This document shows positions 10,101 through 19,051 of a stretch of 64,000 nt of DNA, piece after piece. This DNA is from Halomonas sp. HAL1 (GTDB lineage Bacteria > Pseudomonadota > Gammaproteobacteria > Pseudomonadales > Halomonadaceae). The stretch lies in NCBI RefSeq assembly GCF_030544485.1, contig NZ_CP130610.1:1612001-1676000 (forward strand), read 5' to 3'. The stretch's first letter is position 1, and the number at the start of each line of letters is the position of its first letter. The notes under the pieces were generated by a model. The model saw nothing but the letters and a program-made list of their open reading frames with translations, was not told where the DNA came from and searched no databases. A program made the position numbers and the translations under genes.

Positions 10101-10399
10101 ACGATGACTTCTTGGCCCTCTTTGAGTACTTCTTTAATGCTGGGACGTCCGGAAACGTCTTTTACAAAGTACTCTTTAGAGATCTCTTTGAGCGGCAAAA
10201 AGCCGTGGCGGTCAGCGCCGTAATCGACAAAGGCAGCTTCAAGTGAGGGCTCTACGCGGGTGATTTTACCACGATAGATATTGGCTTTTTTCTGTTCTCG
10301 AGCGCCGGATTCGATGTCTAAATCGTACAGGCGTTGTCCATCAACTAAAGCGACGCGCAGCTCTTCGGGCTGTGTCGCATTAATAAGCATCCGTTTCAT
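7163..10399 (-). CDS. rne: Ribonuclease E
   Basis: Essential endoribonuclease for mRNA decay and rRNA/tRNA processing. I start it at the ATG at 10397-10399 (MKRMLIN, as in other RNase E proteins), ignoring 36 extra open codons; this gives 1078 residues. The catalytic half has an S1 domain (about 35-120), [13 protein letters not shown] with the first catalytic Asp near 300, VVIDFIDM with the second near 345, and the Zn-link CPRCNGQG near 403. From about residue 500 to the end it is low-complexity: Arg/Lys/Ser-rich first (about 580-770), then a long Glu/Ala/Pro/Thr-rich stretch, ending in an [19 protein letters not shown] basic motif as in pseudomonads. That half should anchor the degradosome. 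Confidence 0.97.
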   Translation of the reverse strand: MKRMLINATQPEELRVALVDGQRLYDLDIESGAREQKKANIYRGKITRVEPSLEAAFVDYGADRHGFLPLKEISKEYFVKDVSGRPSIKEVLKEGQEVIVQVDKEERGNKGAALTTFVSLAGRFLVLMPNNPRAGGISRRIEGDERSQLKDAMGQLTVPDKMGLIVRTAGIGRNPEELQWDLDYLVQVWESITTEAAKRPAPFLIYRESNVIIRAMRDYLRQDIGEVLIDSPEIHAEALSFIRQVMPSYQQKIKLYADEVPLFSRFQIESQIETAYQREVKLPSGGSIVIDHTEALVSIDINSARATRGSDIEETALQTNSEAADEIARQLRLRDIGGLVVIDFIDMGPARNQREVENRMRDALKLDRARVQIGRISRFGLMEMSRQRLRPSLGETSGVVCPRCNGQGTIRDVRSLSLSIMRLIEEEAMKENSAQIRAILPVPVATYLLNEKRSVLADLESRQNVRVVLLPNPDMDTPHYDVQRLRDDHLDEDDTQSLSSFELSTDTEVGKEPTPSFVPPAQRAEAAVKSVTHNAPAPASLQTEEKAPAAAPAAKVVPATSEQPSVIGRFIRGFAKLLGSDESNTEATPEPKTETPAPRKPSERKTNQRSSESRQKPSRNERGDNTSRNESRSDNSTRPEPKTEQKAEQKSEQPTTAPRPAGDDNSDKRSGPSRTRNRRRHPQQDDATEESANKAPRKESQSDSSGKDSSGKDSSKKSNNGKSAAPKEPRREAGQDSQPDETAKQPEAKQDDGKPKRTRNNPRNRTRTQAINPQAEAEQLKLQAEVVNEAPETAEPADEAPVAPTTETSDAKEVEAPAKEKPASEATAAETPNADVAASADEAAQPASETAEQEAAAKPSEPVTSEEPTPAAASETTEPHPEESKTTSAPPEVNSETTEANSEPAETEQTADNQPSASELVAPEAIEPPAANAVDPAATIEEAAAEPLSSADTDQSSEQRQPEATTNAQETRQETVTPSVSESASERDDATSSVEEPSSSEQMQAEEKQGQEEKSVEQNSGDLETAEAEPQPAQPVASEAPVEDVATEETPKPRRRRTRAHNDPREKRKQAQQDTHSE

Positions 10400-11130
10400 G
10401 TTGTCTCGCATAGCGTTGCGTACCGGCGAACTGCCTATGGGGTGACGTAGGCGAACCGCTGGGTGCTGCGTGCTTGTGCTCGGCGCATTGCAATGCTGAC
10501 GCGTCAAGCCGGGAAGGCATCATCGCCAACCCGGCCAGTAGGGCGTTGAGTACGTGGCGGAGGCAGGACGTGTTCCGGTGGTTGTCACATCCATCCGGCC
10601 CTGCTGACACCGCCGACACCTAGCATTCATCGATTCACCAACGCCGGCCACCGGCACAGCGTTGAACTTGTCGCCCGGAGTCAGCCAGCGCCTTGTGACG
10701 AGAAAGGAGGGGGCTGCTCAGGGCGTGGCGTTGTTAAGTTACTGCCTGCCGTTGAGGGCTAGGCTTATCTTCATCTGCCGGCATGAAAAACGGGCGGCAG
10801 ATTTACTGCATTTTTTAAGATCAGATGTTGATACTGGAAAAACGGGCAATGCGTACACTGACGTCGTCTTTCGTGTTCAGGCCTGCGTGTTAGTCGGGCA
10901 GGCGCATTAACCGAGCTCAGCGTTGATGTTTTCTGCTAACCAATTTAACGAATTAGCTATCTATCAGCTAGTCACTAGCGGTAGACAAGAAAGCTTTCTG
11001 TGCTTGGCTGGTGAACGTTTTGGAATATAACAGTAAAGACAACGACCAGCAATTGACGCAATGCCCTTGGGTCTACGCTAGAATGCCGTTTTTAGCTGAT
11101 GTCATCGAACTACAGCAGGAGCAAGCGGCA
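10400..11130. other. Long divergent intergenic region between rne and rluC
   Basis: About 730 bp between the divergent rne and rluC starts. No convincing gene is visible; frames here (for example 10662-10910) lack a ribosome-binding site and family features. The rne side probably holds a long 5' UTR: in E. coli a several-hundred-base rne leader mediates autoregulation, so the length is suggestive, but I cannot identify the hairpins by eye. On the rluC side TTGACG (11053-11058) and TAGAAT (11079-11084) resemble a promoter, but their 20-bp spacing is too long to be confident. Confidence 0.5.
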
Positions 11131-12072
11131 ATGTCCGAAGGGCGTGAAGTACAGTGGGTGGATATTGCCCCAGAGCAGGCTGGGCAGCGAATTGATAATT
11201 TTCTCATGACGCGGCTCAAAGGAGCGCCACGGGCGCTTATCTATCGCATCGTGCGTAAAGGCGAAGTGCGCGTTAATAAAAAGCGCGTAAAGGTGGATTA
11301 CCGTTTGCAAGCAGGCGATTTAGTTCGCGTTCCGCCGCTGCGCTTGGCGCCCCGTGAGGCGGTCAAGGAAGTGAGCGATAATTTACGCGACCTGTTAGTG
11401 GGCAGCGTTATCATGGAAGGCCCTGATTGGATGGTGCTCAACAAGCCTTCAGGCTTGGCGGTACATGGTGGTAGCGGGGTTAAGATTGGCTTAATTGAAG
11501 CGCTACGTCAGGTGCGCGATGATTTGAGCTTCCTGGAGTTGGTTCACCGTTTAGATCGCGATACATCAGGCTGTTTGCTGCTCGCTAAATCCCGTGATGC
11601 GTTGGTGACGCTTAATGAGTCACTGAAAAAACACGGCATGGACAAGCGCTATCTAGCCTTGGTGAGCGGGCGCTGGCCAGCGCGTAAAACCTACGAAAGC
11701 GCGCGTTTGGATCGCTTTGATGCGGGCAATGGCGAGCGTCGGGTAAGGGTTGATCCCAATGGTAAAGTGTCGCGTACTCATTTCTCGGTGGTCGAGACGT
11801 TCGAAAAAGTCACCTTGATCGAAGCCGAGCCAGTGACAGGGCGCACCCACCAGATTCGTGTGCACGCTGCTCATGCAGGCCATGCACTGCTGGGCGACGA
11901 TAAATACGCCACCCGTGAAAGCGGTTACCTTACCAAGCAATTAGGGCTGGGGCGCTTGTTTCTGCATGCGCGTGCGCTTACCTTTCCCGAGCCTACCAAT
12001 GGTCGACCGGTGACCGTCAAAGCGCCACTGCCAGAGGCGCTGGAAGAAGCGCTTAAGCGTGCTCGCCAATAA
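11131..12072 (+). CDS. rluC: 23S rRNA pseudouridine synthase RluC
   Basis: Isomerises specific uridines in 23S rRNA (positions 955, 2504 and 2580 in E. coli). An N-terminal S4 domain (about residues 15-75, RIDNFL and VRVNKKRV) precedes the RluA-type catalytic domain with HRLDRDTSGCLLLAKS, which holds the catalytic Asp, and GRTHQIRVHAAHAGHALLGD. The ATG at 11131 (MSEGREVQWV) has AGGAG nine bases upstream and gives 313 residues, the normal length; 40 upstream open codons are ignored. The position head-to-head with rne is conserved in gammaproteobacteria. Transcription probably continues into the HAD gene 35 bp downstream. Confidence 0.95.
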   Translation: MSEGREVQWVDIAPEQAGQRIDNFLMTRLKGAPRALIYRIVRKGEVRVNKKRVKVDYRLQAGDLVRVPPLRLAPREAVKEVSDNLRDLLVGSVIMEGPDWMVLNKPSGLAVHGGSGVKIGLIEALRQVRDDLSFLELVHRLDRDTSGCLLLAKSRDALVTLNESLKKHGMDKRYLALVSGRWPARKTYESARLDRFDAGNGERRVRVDPNGKVSRTHFSVVETFEKVTLIEAEPVTGRTHQIRVHAAHAGHALLGDDKYATRESGYLTKQLGLGRLFLHARALTFPEPTNGRPVTVKAPLPEALEEALKRARQ

Positions 12073-12107
12073 GCCGTTTACTAATCCGCCCTTGATAAGG
12101 AGCTGCC

Positions 12108-12761
12108 ATGCAGTACGAGCTGATTATATTTGATTGGGATGGCACCTTGATGGACTCGGTGCCGCGGATAGTGTCGTGCATGCAGGCGGCTGCGCTGGAG
12201 GCCGAGTGGGGAGAACTCTCGGCGGAGGAGGTGGAAGATATTATTGGGTTAGGGCTGCCTGAGGCCATTGCCCAGCTTTGCCCAGGTATTTTACCAGCTC
12301 AGGCCGAACGCCTACGTGAGCGTTATTCGCACCATTTTGTGACGGCGGATGCGACGCCGATGCTGTTTTTTGCCGGGGTTGAGGCGCAGATCGCCCGTTT
12401 GCGCGGTCGTGAGCAGCAGCGGCTAGCGGTAGCGACCGGCAAAAGTCGCCGTGGCCTCGACCGCATTTTTGCTGAGACCGACAGCGGTGCCTGGTTTCAC
12501 GCCAGCCGCACGGCGGATGAAACCCGCTCGAAGCCACATCCTCAAATGCTTACGGAGCTGTTGACTGAGCTTGAAGTGCCCGTCGAGCGAGCGGTGATGG
12601 TCGGCGATACAGAATACGACTTGGAAATGGCGCGAGCGATTGGCATGGATCGAATAGGCGTGACTTACGGTGTGCATACGCCAGAGCGTTTGGCACTGAG
12701 TCGCCCCAAGTGGATTGCCCATAGCATCGATGAGCTTTTTGATCGGTTGTACAGTGAGTAG
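12108..12761 (+). CDS. HAD-IA family phosphatase (phosphoglycolate phosphatase-like)
   Basis: A 217-residue haloacid-dehalogenase hydrolase. Motif I is FDWDGTLMDS (nucleophile Asp9, acid/base Asp11), motif II lies around VATGKSRRG, and motifs III/IV are KPHPQML and MVGDTEYDLEMA. The helical cap inserted after motif I suggests a small-molecule phosphate substrate such as phosphoglycolate or a sugar phosphate; the sequence does not say which. AAGGAG lies a few bases before the ATG. A HAD gene between rluC and sppA also occurs in pseudomonads, so the link is old but functionally unexplained. Confidence 0.88.
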   Translation: MQYELIIFDWDGTLMDSVPRIVSCMQAAALEAEWGELSAEEVEDIIGLGLPEAIAQLCPGILPAQAERLRERYSHHFVTADATPMLFFAGVEAQIARLRGREQQRLAVATGKSRRGLDRIFAETDSGAWFHASRTADETRSKPHPQMLTELLTELEVPVERAVMVGDTEYDLEMARAIGMDRIGVTYGVHTPERLALSRPKWIAHSIDELFDRLYSE

Positions 12762-12785
12762 CCAGCGTTTACATAAGGACATTTT

Positions 12786-13904
12786 ATGAGCGACGACCCA
12801 ACCCGCCCCGGTGGCACAAACGACGGACGTGACGGCCCGACCAATGATGATCGCAATGAGGTGAGGGAGGATCGTTGGACACAGGGATCAGAGGTGCCTC
12901 CTAGTAAGGGCGCTAAGCCGATGTCGGGTGCGCCAGACGATGATGCCGAAACCCTGCGCGAACGCCAACGGCTGGCGCAGCTGGAAATGATGGATCACTG
13001 GATAGGCGGCGTGTTAACGGAACAGCGACGCACTCGCCGCTGGAAGCTGTTTTTCCGCCTGATGATGCTCACTATTGTGTTGGTGACGCTATTTACCATC
13101 CTTTATAGTCTGTTTTGGGATTCGCCTAGTGCTACCGCGCCCACACAGCGACACTTAGGGATTGTGGAGGTCAGCGGGGTAATTGCCAGCGATTCGCCTG
13201 CCAATGCCGAGCGCATCATTGAGGGGCTGAATAACGCCTGGGAGGCGGAAGGCGCTTCCGCTGTGGTACTGCACATTAATAGCCCAGGTGGTAGCCCGGT
13301 GCAGTCTCAGCGTATCTATGCAGAAATTATGCGTCTACGCGAGCAGGGCGATAAGCCGATTATCGCAGTGATCGAAGATATCGGTGCCAGCGGCGCTTAT
13401 TATATTGCGGCGGCGGCGGATGAGATCATTGCCTCGCCGGTGAGCCTGGTGGGCTCTATTGGTGTTATTTACGCGGGCTTTGGTTTTGAAGAGGCAATAG
13501 CGCGTATTGGTGTGGAGCGCCGCGTGCTGACTGCTGGTGAAAATAAAGCCTTTCTTGACCCGTTTCAGCCGCTGGATGAAGAGGCGGAGCAGTTTTGGCA
13601 TGGAGTGCTCAGCCAAACTCACCGTCAGTTTATTGATGATGTGCGTGCGGGAAGAGGTGAAAGGCTTAGCGACAGCCCCGATATATTTTCAGGCCTAGTC
13701 TGGAGTGGTGAGCAGAGCGTTGATCTAGGCTTGGTTGACCAATTAGGCAGCCTTGAGCAAGTGGCGCGTGACCGAGTGGGAGGCACCCATTGGGTCGATT
13801 ATACGCCGAGTCTTGATCCATTTGAGCGCCTGACGCGCCGCTTTACCCAGGTCGTCGCCGAGGTGTTGGGCGTCAGTGCGCCCGCTACCCCGCTGCGCTT
13901 CTAA
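12786..13904 (+). CDS. sppA: Signal peptide peptidase SppA-type S49 protease
   Basis: Inner-membrane serine protease that degrades cleaved signal peptides. A hydrophilic N-terminus of about 85 residues is followed by one transmembrane segment (about 90-111) and an S49 domain facing the periplasm. The nucleophile is Ser202 in DIGASGAYY, and the general base is probably Lys254 in GENKAFLDPF, giving the Ser/Lys dyad. At 372 residues it is the short single-domain form, as opposed to the 67K double-domain E. coli SppA. It follows the HAD gene after 24 bp and converges on maf. Confidence 0.92.
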   Translation: MSDDPTRPGGTNDGRDGPTNDDRNEVREDRWTQGSEVPPSKGAKPMSGAPDDDAETLRERQRLAQLEMMDHWIGGVLTEQRRTRRWKLFFRLMMLTIVLVTLFTILYSLFWDSPSATAPTQRHLGIVEVSGVIASDSPANAERIIEGLNNAWEAEGASAVVLHINSPGGSPVQSQRIYAEIMRLREQGDKPIIAVIEDIGASGAYYIAAAADEIIASPVSLVGSIGVIYAGFGFEEAIARIGVERRVLTAGENKAFLDPFQPLDEEAEQFWHGVLSQTHRQFIDDVRAGRGERLSDSPDIFSGLVWSGEQSVDLGLVDQLGSLEQVARDRVGGTHWVDYTPSLDPFERLTRRFTQVVAEVLGVSAPATPLRF

Positions 13905-13948
13905 GCGCTTAGTTGCCAAGCCCTTGGTTTGTCAGGCTCTATTGATAA

Positions 13949-14566
13949 TCAGGAGGCGCCAAGCGGGTCTAAACCCGCTTGGCGCAGCATGTCGCAAAGC
14001 GCAATCAGTGGTAACCCAATCAATGCGTTAGGGTCGCGGCCTTCAAGCTTCTCAAACAGCGCTATGCCTATGCCTTCCATTCGAAAGCTGCCAGCGCTGT
14101 CGAGTGGCTGTTCTTTGGCGACATAGTTTTCAATTTCCTGGACGCTCAAGTGGCGGAAAACCACCTCGAATGGCTCGACGTGTACCTGATGACGCTGGTG
14201 GCGTGTATCCAGCAGCGCTAAACCGGTCAAAAAAGTGACACGCTGGCCGGAAAAGCGGCTTAGATTAGCGCGTGCCTTGGCTTCGGTATGCGGTTTGCCA
14301 AGAATGTCGCCTTCAAATACTGCTACTTGGTCAGAGCCGATAATGCAGTGATGGGGAAAATGGTGCGCAACGGCGTTAGCTTTGCTGAGCGCTAGTCGAT
14401 GGACCAGAGCGTGGGGTGTTTCGCCACTATGGGGCGTTTCATCAATATCCGGCGAATAGCATTGGTAGGGGAGCTGCAGTCGATCCAGTAGCTCGCGTCG
14501 CCAACGCGAGCTGGAGGCCAGTACCAGCTCGGTCGTTGATGCCTGACTGCTTGATGGCTCGGTCAT
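13949..14566 (-). CDS. yceF: Maf-type nucleoside triphosphate pyrophosphatase (YceF-like, 7-methyl-GTP specific)
   Basis: House-cleaning nucleotide pyrophosphatase; the YceF branch of the Maf family prefers m7GTP. Visible are the N-terminal LASSSRWRRELLDRL motif, the SPDIDET motif, IIGSDQVAVFEG and LGKPHTEAKA, and the late EIENYVAKEQPLDSAGSF block. Starting at 14566 (MTEPSSSQ) gives 205 residues; a further 29 open codons upstream look non-coding. It is divergent from yceD-rpmF-plsX, as in E. coli, which supports the YceF rather than YhdE assignment. The last coding bases form a strong hairpin, listed separately. Confidence 0.92.
   Translation of the reverse strand: MTEPSSSQASTTELVLASSSRWRRELLDRLQLPYQCYSPDIDETPHSGETPHALVHRLALSKANAVAHHFPHHCIIGSDQVAVFEGDILGKPHTEAKARANLSRFSGQRVTFLTGLALLDTRHQRHQVHVEPFEVVFRHLSVQEIENYVAKEQPLDSAGSFRMEGIGIALFEKLEGRDPNALIGLPLIALCDMLRQAGLDPLGAS
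13956..13985. repeat. 13-bp inverted repeat at the 3' end of yceF/maf
   Basis: Perfect arms 13956-13968 (GCGCCAAGCGGGT) and 13973-13985 with a four-base loop. It sits inside the last codons of maf and also just beyond the sppA stop, so transcripts from both genes would fold it. No U-run follows on either strand, so it is at best an incomplete terminator or an mRNA 3'-end stabiliser. Confidence 0.7.
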
Positions 14567-14797
14567 TGCGGATGAAGTCACAAATAGCTCCTGGCTGGGT
14601 AGTGGCGCATGTCTAAGGGATGTGTGTGCAACGTGGCGCAAATGCAATTTCAAAGCAATAGAGTGTAGCGAAAGCAGCTAAACCTGCCTATGTTGGCCGT
14701 TTATTGAGGCCGCGGTTGGTTATTTATTGAGGAAGGCATGAAGAAATATACCGACAGCTTTGACACCAGCAGGGGGAGTGCCTATCATTGCGCGCCT

Positions 14798-15328
14798 ATG
14801 TTGACCTCACAACTCCCCAGTCGGGTTGAGCCTTATAAGCTCGCAGCCCGCCACGAACGAATCGAAGGCTTGGTAGCGCTGGATAAACTGCCACGTCTTG
14901 CCGAAGAAGCGGGTGTCCAAACCGGCGACTGTCATGTCGTGCTTGAGTTTGGCGTCGATGCTCAAGGTCGTCGTGAAATTCGTGGCCACTTGCAAGCGAC
15001 GTTGGCGCTTGCCTGCCGACGCTGCCTAGTGCCGCTGCCTCAAGAGGTGAGCAGTGACTTTTTGCTTGGAATGGTCACTGACGAAGCCTTAGCGGCCGAG
15101 TTGCCTGCTAGTCATGAACCGGTGCTGGTGGAAAAGGAACAGCTGGATCTTTTGACGGTGGTTGAGGATGAATTGATTCTTAGCCTGCCTCAAGTGGTCT
15201 ATCACGATGAAGCCGAATGTCATGTCTCGGCGGAGCAGCTGGTCAGCAAAACAGAAGGCGCGGCGGCAGAAACAACGCCAGCGACGAATCCATTCGCGGT
15301 GCTCAATGTCTTAAAAGGCAAAAAATAA
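14798..15328 (+). CDS. yceD: YceD/DUF177 family protein (23S rRNA accumulation protein)
   Basis: Member of the DUF177 family, which acts in 23S rRNA accumulation and is almost always encoded directly before rpmF. The protein carries the family core CRRC (two Cys, about residues 71-74 from this start), the acidic DLLTVVEDELILSLPQV block and a C-terminal NPFAVLNVLKGKK tail. I chose the ATG at 14798 because it matches the usual N-terminus, giving 176 residues. It lacks a ribosome-binding site, however; an in-frame ATG at 14738 has GAGG five bases upstream and would add 20 residues. The true start needs protein data. Confidence 0.85.
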   Translation: MLTSQLPSRVEPYKLAARHERIEGLVALDKLPRLAEEAGVQTGDCHVVLEFGVDAQGRREIRGHLQATLALACRRCLVPLPQEVSSDFLLGMVTDEALAAELPASHEPVLVEKEQLDLLTVVEDELILSLPQVVYHDEAECHVSAEQLVSKTEGAAAETTPATNPFAVLNVLKGKK

Positions 15329-15364
15329 GCACCCTTTACCTTAAATACCTTGGAGTAAACACCC

Positions 15365-15535
15365 ATGGCAGTTCAACAGAACCGTAAAACTCGTTCCAAG
15401 CGCGGCATGCGTCGTAGCCACGATGCACTGACCGCTCCGACGCTGTCTCAAGACAAAGAAACCGGTACGACTCACCTGCGTCACCACATTTCTCCAGACG
15501 GTTTCTACCGTGGTCGTAAAGTGATTGAGGTATAA
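15365..15535 (+). CDS. rpmF: 50S ribosomal protein L32
   Basis: A 56-residue ribosomal protein of the large subunit. It begins [20 protein letters not shown], the invariant L32 N-terminus, and ends in a [21 protein letters not shown] tail. The CxxC zinc motif of some L32 forms is absent, as is normal for gammaproteobacterial L32. TTGGAG lies a few bases before the ATG. It sits between yceD and plsX, the conserved rpmF-plsX-fab arrangement that ties ribosome and membrane synthesis together. Confidence 0.97.
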   Translation: MAVQQNRKTRSKRGMRRSHDALTAPTLSQDKETGTTHLRHHISPDGFYRGRKVIEV

Positions 15536-15578
15536 ACCTCAATTGCGTTATTAAGCGGCTAAACGGACTCAGTGCGGT

Positions 15579-16631
15579 ATGCGCCTAGCGATAGATGTGA
15601 TGGGGGGTGACCAAGGCCCTCATGCGATTATCACAGGTGCTGCAAAGGCAGTGGTGGAACACCCAGACCTTGAGCTGATTCTGTTTGGCCCGCGTCAGCA
15701 GATTCTTGCTGAGCTTTCACGCTTGCCGCAGCCTCTGGCTGCGGCAACGTCACGTTTGGTGGCGCGAGAAGCACCTGACTGCATTATGCCATCGACAACC
15801 GCTGCCTGGGCGCTGCGCAGGGGGCAGGCGACCAGTATGGTGCGCATGCTGCGAAGTGTCGCTCAGGGCGAGGCGGTTGCCGGTGTAAGTGCGGGTAATA
15901 CGGCAGCGCTTGTGGCATTAGCAAGGCGCGAGCTGGGGATGGTCGAGGGTATTTCTCGGCCAGCGATCAGTACCGCGATTCCAGCGCGCCAAGGGCGTCG
16001 CTGTTATTTGCTGGACTTAGGCGCCAATGTGGACTCTCCCGCTCATCGGCTGGTGGATTTTGCGCTAATGGGCGCGGCGATGGCGCAGTGTGTCGATGGC
16101 ACGGCTATGCCACGTGTTGCGCTGCTCAATGTTGGTGCTGAGGCCACTAAAGGATGCGCCAGCGTTCGCGAAGCTGATCGTTTGCTGCGCGAGCATGCCA
16201 ATAGTGGTGCTTTTGATTATCAAGGTTATGCCGAGGGTGGTGACCTGTTTAAAGGCCAGCTTGACGTCGTGGTATGCGATGGCTTTGTGGGTAACGCTGT
16301 GCTCAAGGCAAGCGAAGGGTTGACCAGTATGTTGGTTGAACGCGTACAGATGGCGTTTGAATCGCGCTTAAGTGGCCGTTTAGCAAGCCTACTGGCCAAG
16401 CCTGTGTTGAGGCGTTTAAAGCAGGAGTTAGATCCTGTGCGCTATAACGGGGCCAGTTTGTTGGGGTTGCGCGGTATCGTGGTGAAAAGTCACGGCAGTA
16501 CCCATGCCGATGGTTTCTACTACGCTATCCAGCGTGCTCTTCAGGAAGTAGAACATAATTTACCTGCGCGGATCGCAGGCCGTTGGCAGGCGCCATTAAG
16601 TGAAGCAGTGGCACCTGCGAGCCATGATTAG
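15579..16631 (+). CDS. plsX: Phosphate acyltransferase PlsX
   Basis: Peripheral membrane enzyme that converts acyl-ACP to acyl-phosphate, the donor for PlsY in phosphatidic acid synthesis. The 350-residue protein opens with MRLAIDVMGGDQGP, the family signature, and contains SAGNTAALVALARR near residue 105, YLLDLGANVDS near 145, VVCDGFVGNAVLKASEG near 225 and NGASLLGLRGIVVKSHG near 295. Length is typical. It lies 43 bp after rpmF with an ordinary ATG start, and precedes fabD after a 108-bp AT-rich gap. Confidence 0.97.
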   Translation: MRLAIDVMGGDQGPHAIITGAAKAVVEHPDLELILFGPRQQILAELSRLPQPLAAATSRLVAREAPDCIMPSTTAAWALRRGQATSMVRMLRSVAQGEAVAGVSAGNTAALVALARRELGMVEGISRPAISTAIPARQGRRCYLLDLGANVDSPAHRLVDFALMGAAMAQCVDGTAMPRVALLNVGAEATKGCASVREADRLLREHANSGAFDYQGYAEGGDLFKGQLDVVVCDGFVGNAVLKASEGLTSMLVERVQMAFESRLSGRLASLLAKPVLRRLKQELDPVRYNGASLLGLRGIVVKSHGSTHADGFYYAIQRALQEVEHNLPARIAGRWQAPLSEAVAPASHD

Positions 16632-16739
16632 ATAATAAATAGTTTATTTTTTGCGAGTTTATAGGTGGCATCAGGATGTGCCAATAATCTCGCCTATCGC
16701 TCATATGAGCAAATGCCTACAAGTGCAAAGGTGAACGAC

Positions 16740-17699
16740 ATGTCTCAACCCCTTGCCCTCATTTTCCCCGGGCAAGGCTCTCAGCAGGTTGGAATGCTGC
16801 GAGAGCTGGCCGAGCGCTATAGTGTGGTGGGAACGACATTTGAGGAAGCGTCGGATGCTTTGGGCTACGACTTATGGAAAGTCGTCCAAGAGGGTCCTGA
16901 AGCATCGCTTAATGCAACCGCGTGCACCCAGCCCGCATTACTTTCTGCCAGCGTCGCTATTTGGCGCGTTTGGCAGGAGCTAGAAGGGCCTCGGCCTACT
17001 GTAATGGCGGGCCATAGCTTGGGCGAATACAGCGCGATGGTGTGCGCTGGCGTCATGAGCTTTGCCGAAGGCGTTAACTTAGTGCGTCTGCGCGGTGAGG
17101 CCATGCAGGAGGCCGTTCCCGCGGGTGAAGGTGGTATGGCAGCCATCCTTGGTTTGGCAGACGAGGCGGTTGAAGCCGCCTGTGAAAAAGCCGCCCAGGG
17201 CGACGTGGTGTCTGCTGTCAACTACAACTCCCCTGGGCAGGTCGTAGTGGCAGGCTCTAAAGCAGCCGTGGAGCGGGCTATCGTTGCCTGCCAAGAAGCG
17301 GGGGCCAAGCGCGCTATGTCATTGCCCGTTTCCGTTCCTTCGCATTGTGCGTTAATGCGCCCGGCCGCCGAGCGCCTAGCGGAGGCTATGCAGTCGATTA
17401 AATTGCGAGCGCCACGCTATACCGTGATTCAAAATGTTGACGCCAAGGCGCATGCTGATACCGCTACACTGCGTACACGCCTCATCGAACAGCTTTATCA
17501 ACCAGTGCGCTGGAGCGCCTGCGTTGAGGCAATGGCCAGTCAAGGCGTTGAAGTATTTATTGAGTGCGGGCCTGGAAAGGTGTTGACCGGTCTCAATAAG
17601 CGTATCGTGAAGGGTAGCAAGGGGTTGGCAGTGAATGATCCTGACAGCCTGAATGCTGCGCTTGAGCTGGCGCGTGAAACGTTAGCTGATAAAGCGTGA
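16740..17699 (+). CDS. fabD: Malonyl-CoA:ACP transacylase
   Basis: Moves malonyl groups from CoA to ACP to supply fatty-acid elongation. Key features are FPGQGSQQVGM at the N-terminus, the nucleophile Ser in GHSLGEYSAM near residue 93, the SVPSHCALMRPA stretch holding the catalytic His near 200, and QNVDAKAH. I start at the ATG at 16740 (MSQPLALIF), which gives 319 residues; the 25 upstream open codons do not resemble FabD. The AT-rich gap from plsX (16632-16739) holds a short A/T inverted repeat but no clear terminator. Confidence 0.97.
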   Translation: MSQPLALIFPGQGSQQVGMLRELAERYSVVGTTFEEASDALGYDLWKVVQEGPEASLNATACTQPALLSASVAIWRVWQELEGPRPTVMAGHSLGEYSAMVCAGVMSFAEGVNLVRLRGEAMQEAVPAGEGGMAAILGLADEAVEAACEKAAQGDVVSAVNYNSPGQVVVAGSKAAVERAIVACQEAGAKRAMSLPVSVPSHCALMRPAAERLAEAMQSIKLRAPRYTVIQNVDAKAHADTATLRTRLIEQLYQPVRWSACVEAMASQGVEVFIECGPGKVLTGLNKRIVKGSKGLAVNDPDSLNAALELARETLADKA

Positions 17700-17757
17700 C
17701 CAAGGGTTGTGTTATTCCGCTATCCTTGCTTGATTACACGGTTAGAGGCAGAACGTT

Positions 17758-18501
17758 ATGACCCAAGAAAGTAGAGTTGCCCTGGTAACAGGGGCCAGTC
17801 GCGGTATTGGCCAGGCCATTGCTCGTGAGCTAGGCCGTCAAGGCCATATCGTCATTGGCACAGCGACCAGCGAATCCGGTGCTGAGAAAATTGATGCTGA
17901 TTTAAAAGAGAATGGCATAGAAGGCGCAGGTCTGTGTCTTAACGTGACCGACCAGGCCAGCATTGACAGCGTATTGAAAACCATCACTGAGCGCTTTGGT
18001 GCGCCGACCATTTTGGTTAACAATGCCGGTATCACGCGAGACAATTTGCTGATGCGTATGAAGGAAGATGAGTGGGACTCCGTGATGGATACCAACTTAA
18101 AATCTGTCTATCGTGTTAGTAAGGCGTGTTTGCGGGGTATGACCAAGGCGCGTTTTGGGCGTATTGTGTCGATCAGCTCTGTAGTGGCAACCATGGGCAA
18201 CCTGGGCCAAACTAACTATGCTGCAGCCAAAGCCGGTATGGAGGGGTTTAGCAGAGCCTTGGCGCGTGAGGTATCCTCGCGAGCAATCACGGTGAATGCG
18301 GTGGCGCCGGGCTTTATTGCCACCGATATGACCGAGGCGCTGCCCGAAGCCCAGCATGAAATGTTACTTAAGCAAATTCCGTTGGCTCGCTTAGGGGCGC
18401 CGGAAGAGATCGCCGCAGCGGTTGGCTTTCTGACCAGTGATGCAGCCGGTTACATCACCGGTGAGACGCTTCACGTGAATGGCGGCATGAATATGCGTTG
18501 A
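17758..18501 (+). CDS. fabG: 3-oxoacyl-[ACP] reductase
   Basis: NADPH-dependent short-chain dehydrogenase that reduces 3-oxoacyl-ACP in each elongation cycle. The 247 residues contain the cofactor loop [12 protein letters not shown] (residues 10-21), [14 protein letters not shown] near 86, catalytic Ser in ISSVV near 138, and Tyr/Lys in [10 protein letters not shown] near 151-155. It ends in the family-typical [12 protein letters not shown]. It follows fabD by 58 bp and precedes the acpP promoter region. Confidence 0.97.
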   Translation: MTQESRVALVTGASRGIGQAIARELGRQGHIVIGTATSESGAEKIDADLKENGIEGAGLCLNVTDQASIDSVLKTITERFGAPTILVNNAGITRDNLLMRMKEDEWDSVMDTNLKSVYRVSKACLRGMTKARFGRIVSISSVVATMGNLGQTNYAAAKAGMEGFSRALAREVSSRAITVNAVAPGFIATDMTEALPEAQHEMLLKQIPLARLGAPEEIAAAVGFLTSDAAGYITGETLHVNGGMNMR

Positions 18502-18519
18502 TGGCCTTGGGGATGGCGG

Positions 18520-18546
18520 TTGCGTCGACCCAAGGGCGTCTATAAA
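18520..18546 (+). promoter_or_regulatory. Candidate promoter for acpP
   Basis: TTGCGT (18520-18525) and TATAAA (18541-18546) with 15-bp spacing resemble a sigma-70 promoter about 80 bp before acpP. An imperfect hairpin with CCGCA/TGCGG ends follows in the leader (18552-18571). A separate strong acpP promoter within the fab cluster is well known in E. coli; here it is inferred from sequence alone. Confidence 0.4.
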
Positions 18547-18625
18547 CTACCCCGCAGCTTTTGGCTTGCGGTTTCCAAATAGCTGGTTATCAAAAACGGC
18601 TAATGTGAACGACTGGAGTACGTTA

Positions 18626-18859
18626 ATGAGTACTATTGAAGAGCGCGTTAAGAAAGTGGTAGCAGAGCGCCTGAACGTTAAAGAAGAAGACATCCAAAAC
18701 AGCTCTTCTTTTACAGAAGACTTGGGTGCTGATTCGCTCGACACCGTTGAGCTGGTCATGGCTTTGGAAGAGGAATTCGATACTGAAATTCCTGATGAAG
18801 AAGCCGAGAAAATCACCACGGTTCAAGAAGCCATCGATTACGTGAACGCCCACCAGTAA
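18626..18859 (+). CDS. acpP: Acyl carrier protein
   Basis: The 77-residue acidic carrier of growing acyl chains. Ser37 in [16 protein letters not shown] is the 4'-phosphopantetheine site, modified by AcpS, which is also encoded in this window (60193). The ATG at 18626 ([12 protein letters not shown]) is preceded by CTGGAGT; 20 upstream open codons are ignored. A strong terminator follows 52 bp after the stop, so acpP is probably made largely as its own abundant short transcript. Confidence 0.98.
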   Translation: MSTIEERVKKVVAERLNVKEEDIQNSSSFTEDLGADSLDTVELVMALEEEFDTEIPDEEAEKITTVQEAIDYVNAHQ

Positions 18860-18911
18860 GGGCTGCGTCGATGCATCGAACCAGGGTGGGGTGCTAGTCA
18901 CCCGCCTTAAG

Positions 18912-18939
18912 AGCCGTCCTTTCGCAGGGCGGCTTTTTT
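18912..18939 (+). terminator. Rho-independent terminator after acpP
   Basis: Stem AGCCGTCCT/AGGGCGGCT (one G-U pair) with a five-base loop, followed by a run of six T. Fits the end of the acpP transcript, with partial read-through into fabF possible. Confidence 0.88.
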
Positions 18940-19051
18940 GCTTTGCTGCCACAATGCTTATAACGTTCAATCTCCGTTATACTGTTGACCAAATTTAAGC
19001 AGCGAATGACCCAAGTGGGTCGCGTCACCATGGATGCCTGGAGGAAAGCTA

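Noticed and set aside
10662..10910. 82-codon frame in the rne-rluC gap
   Set aside because: No ribosome-binding site and no recognisable protein features; more likely part of leader DNA.
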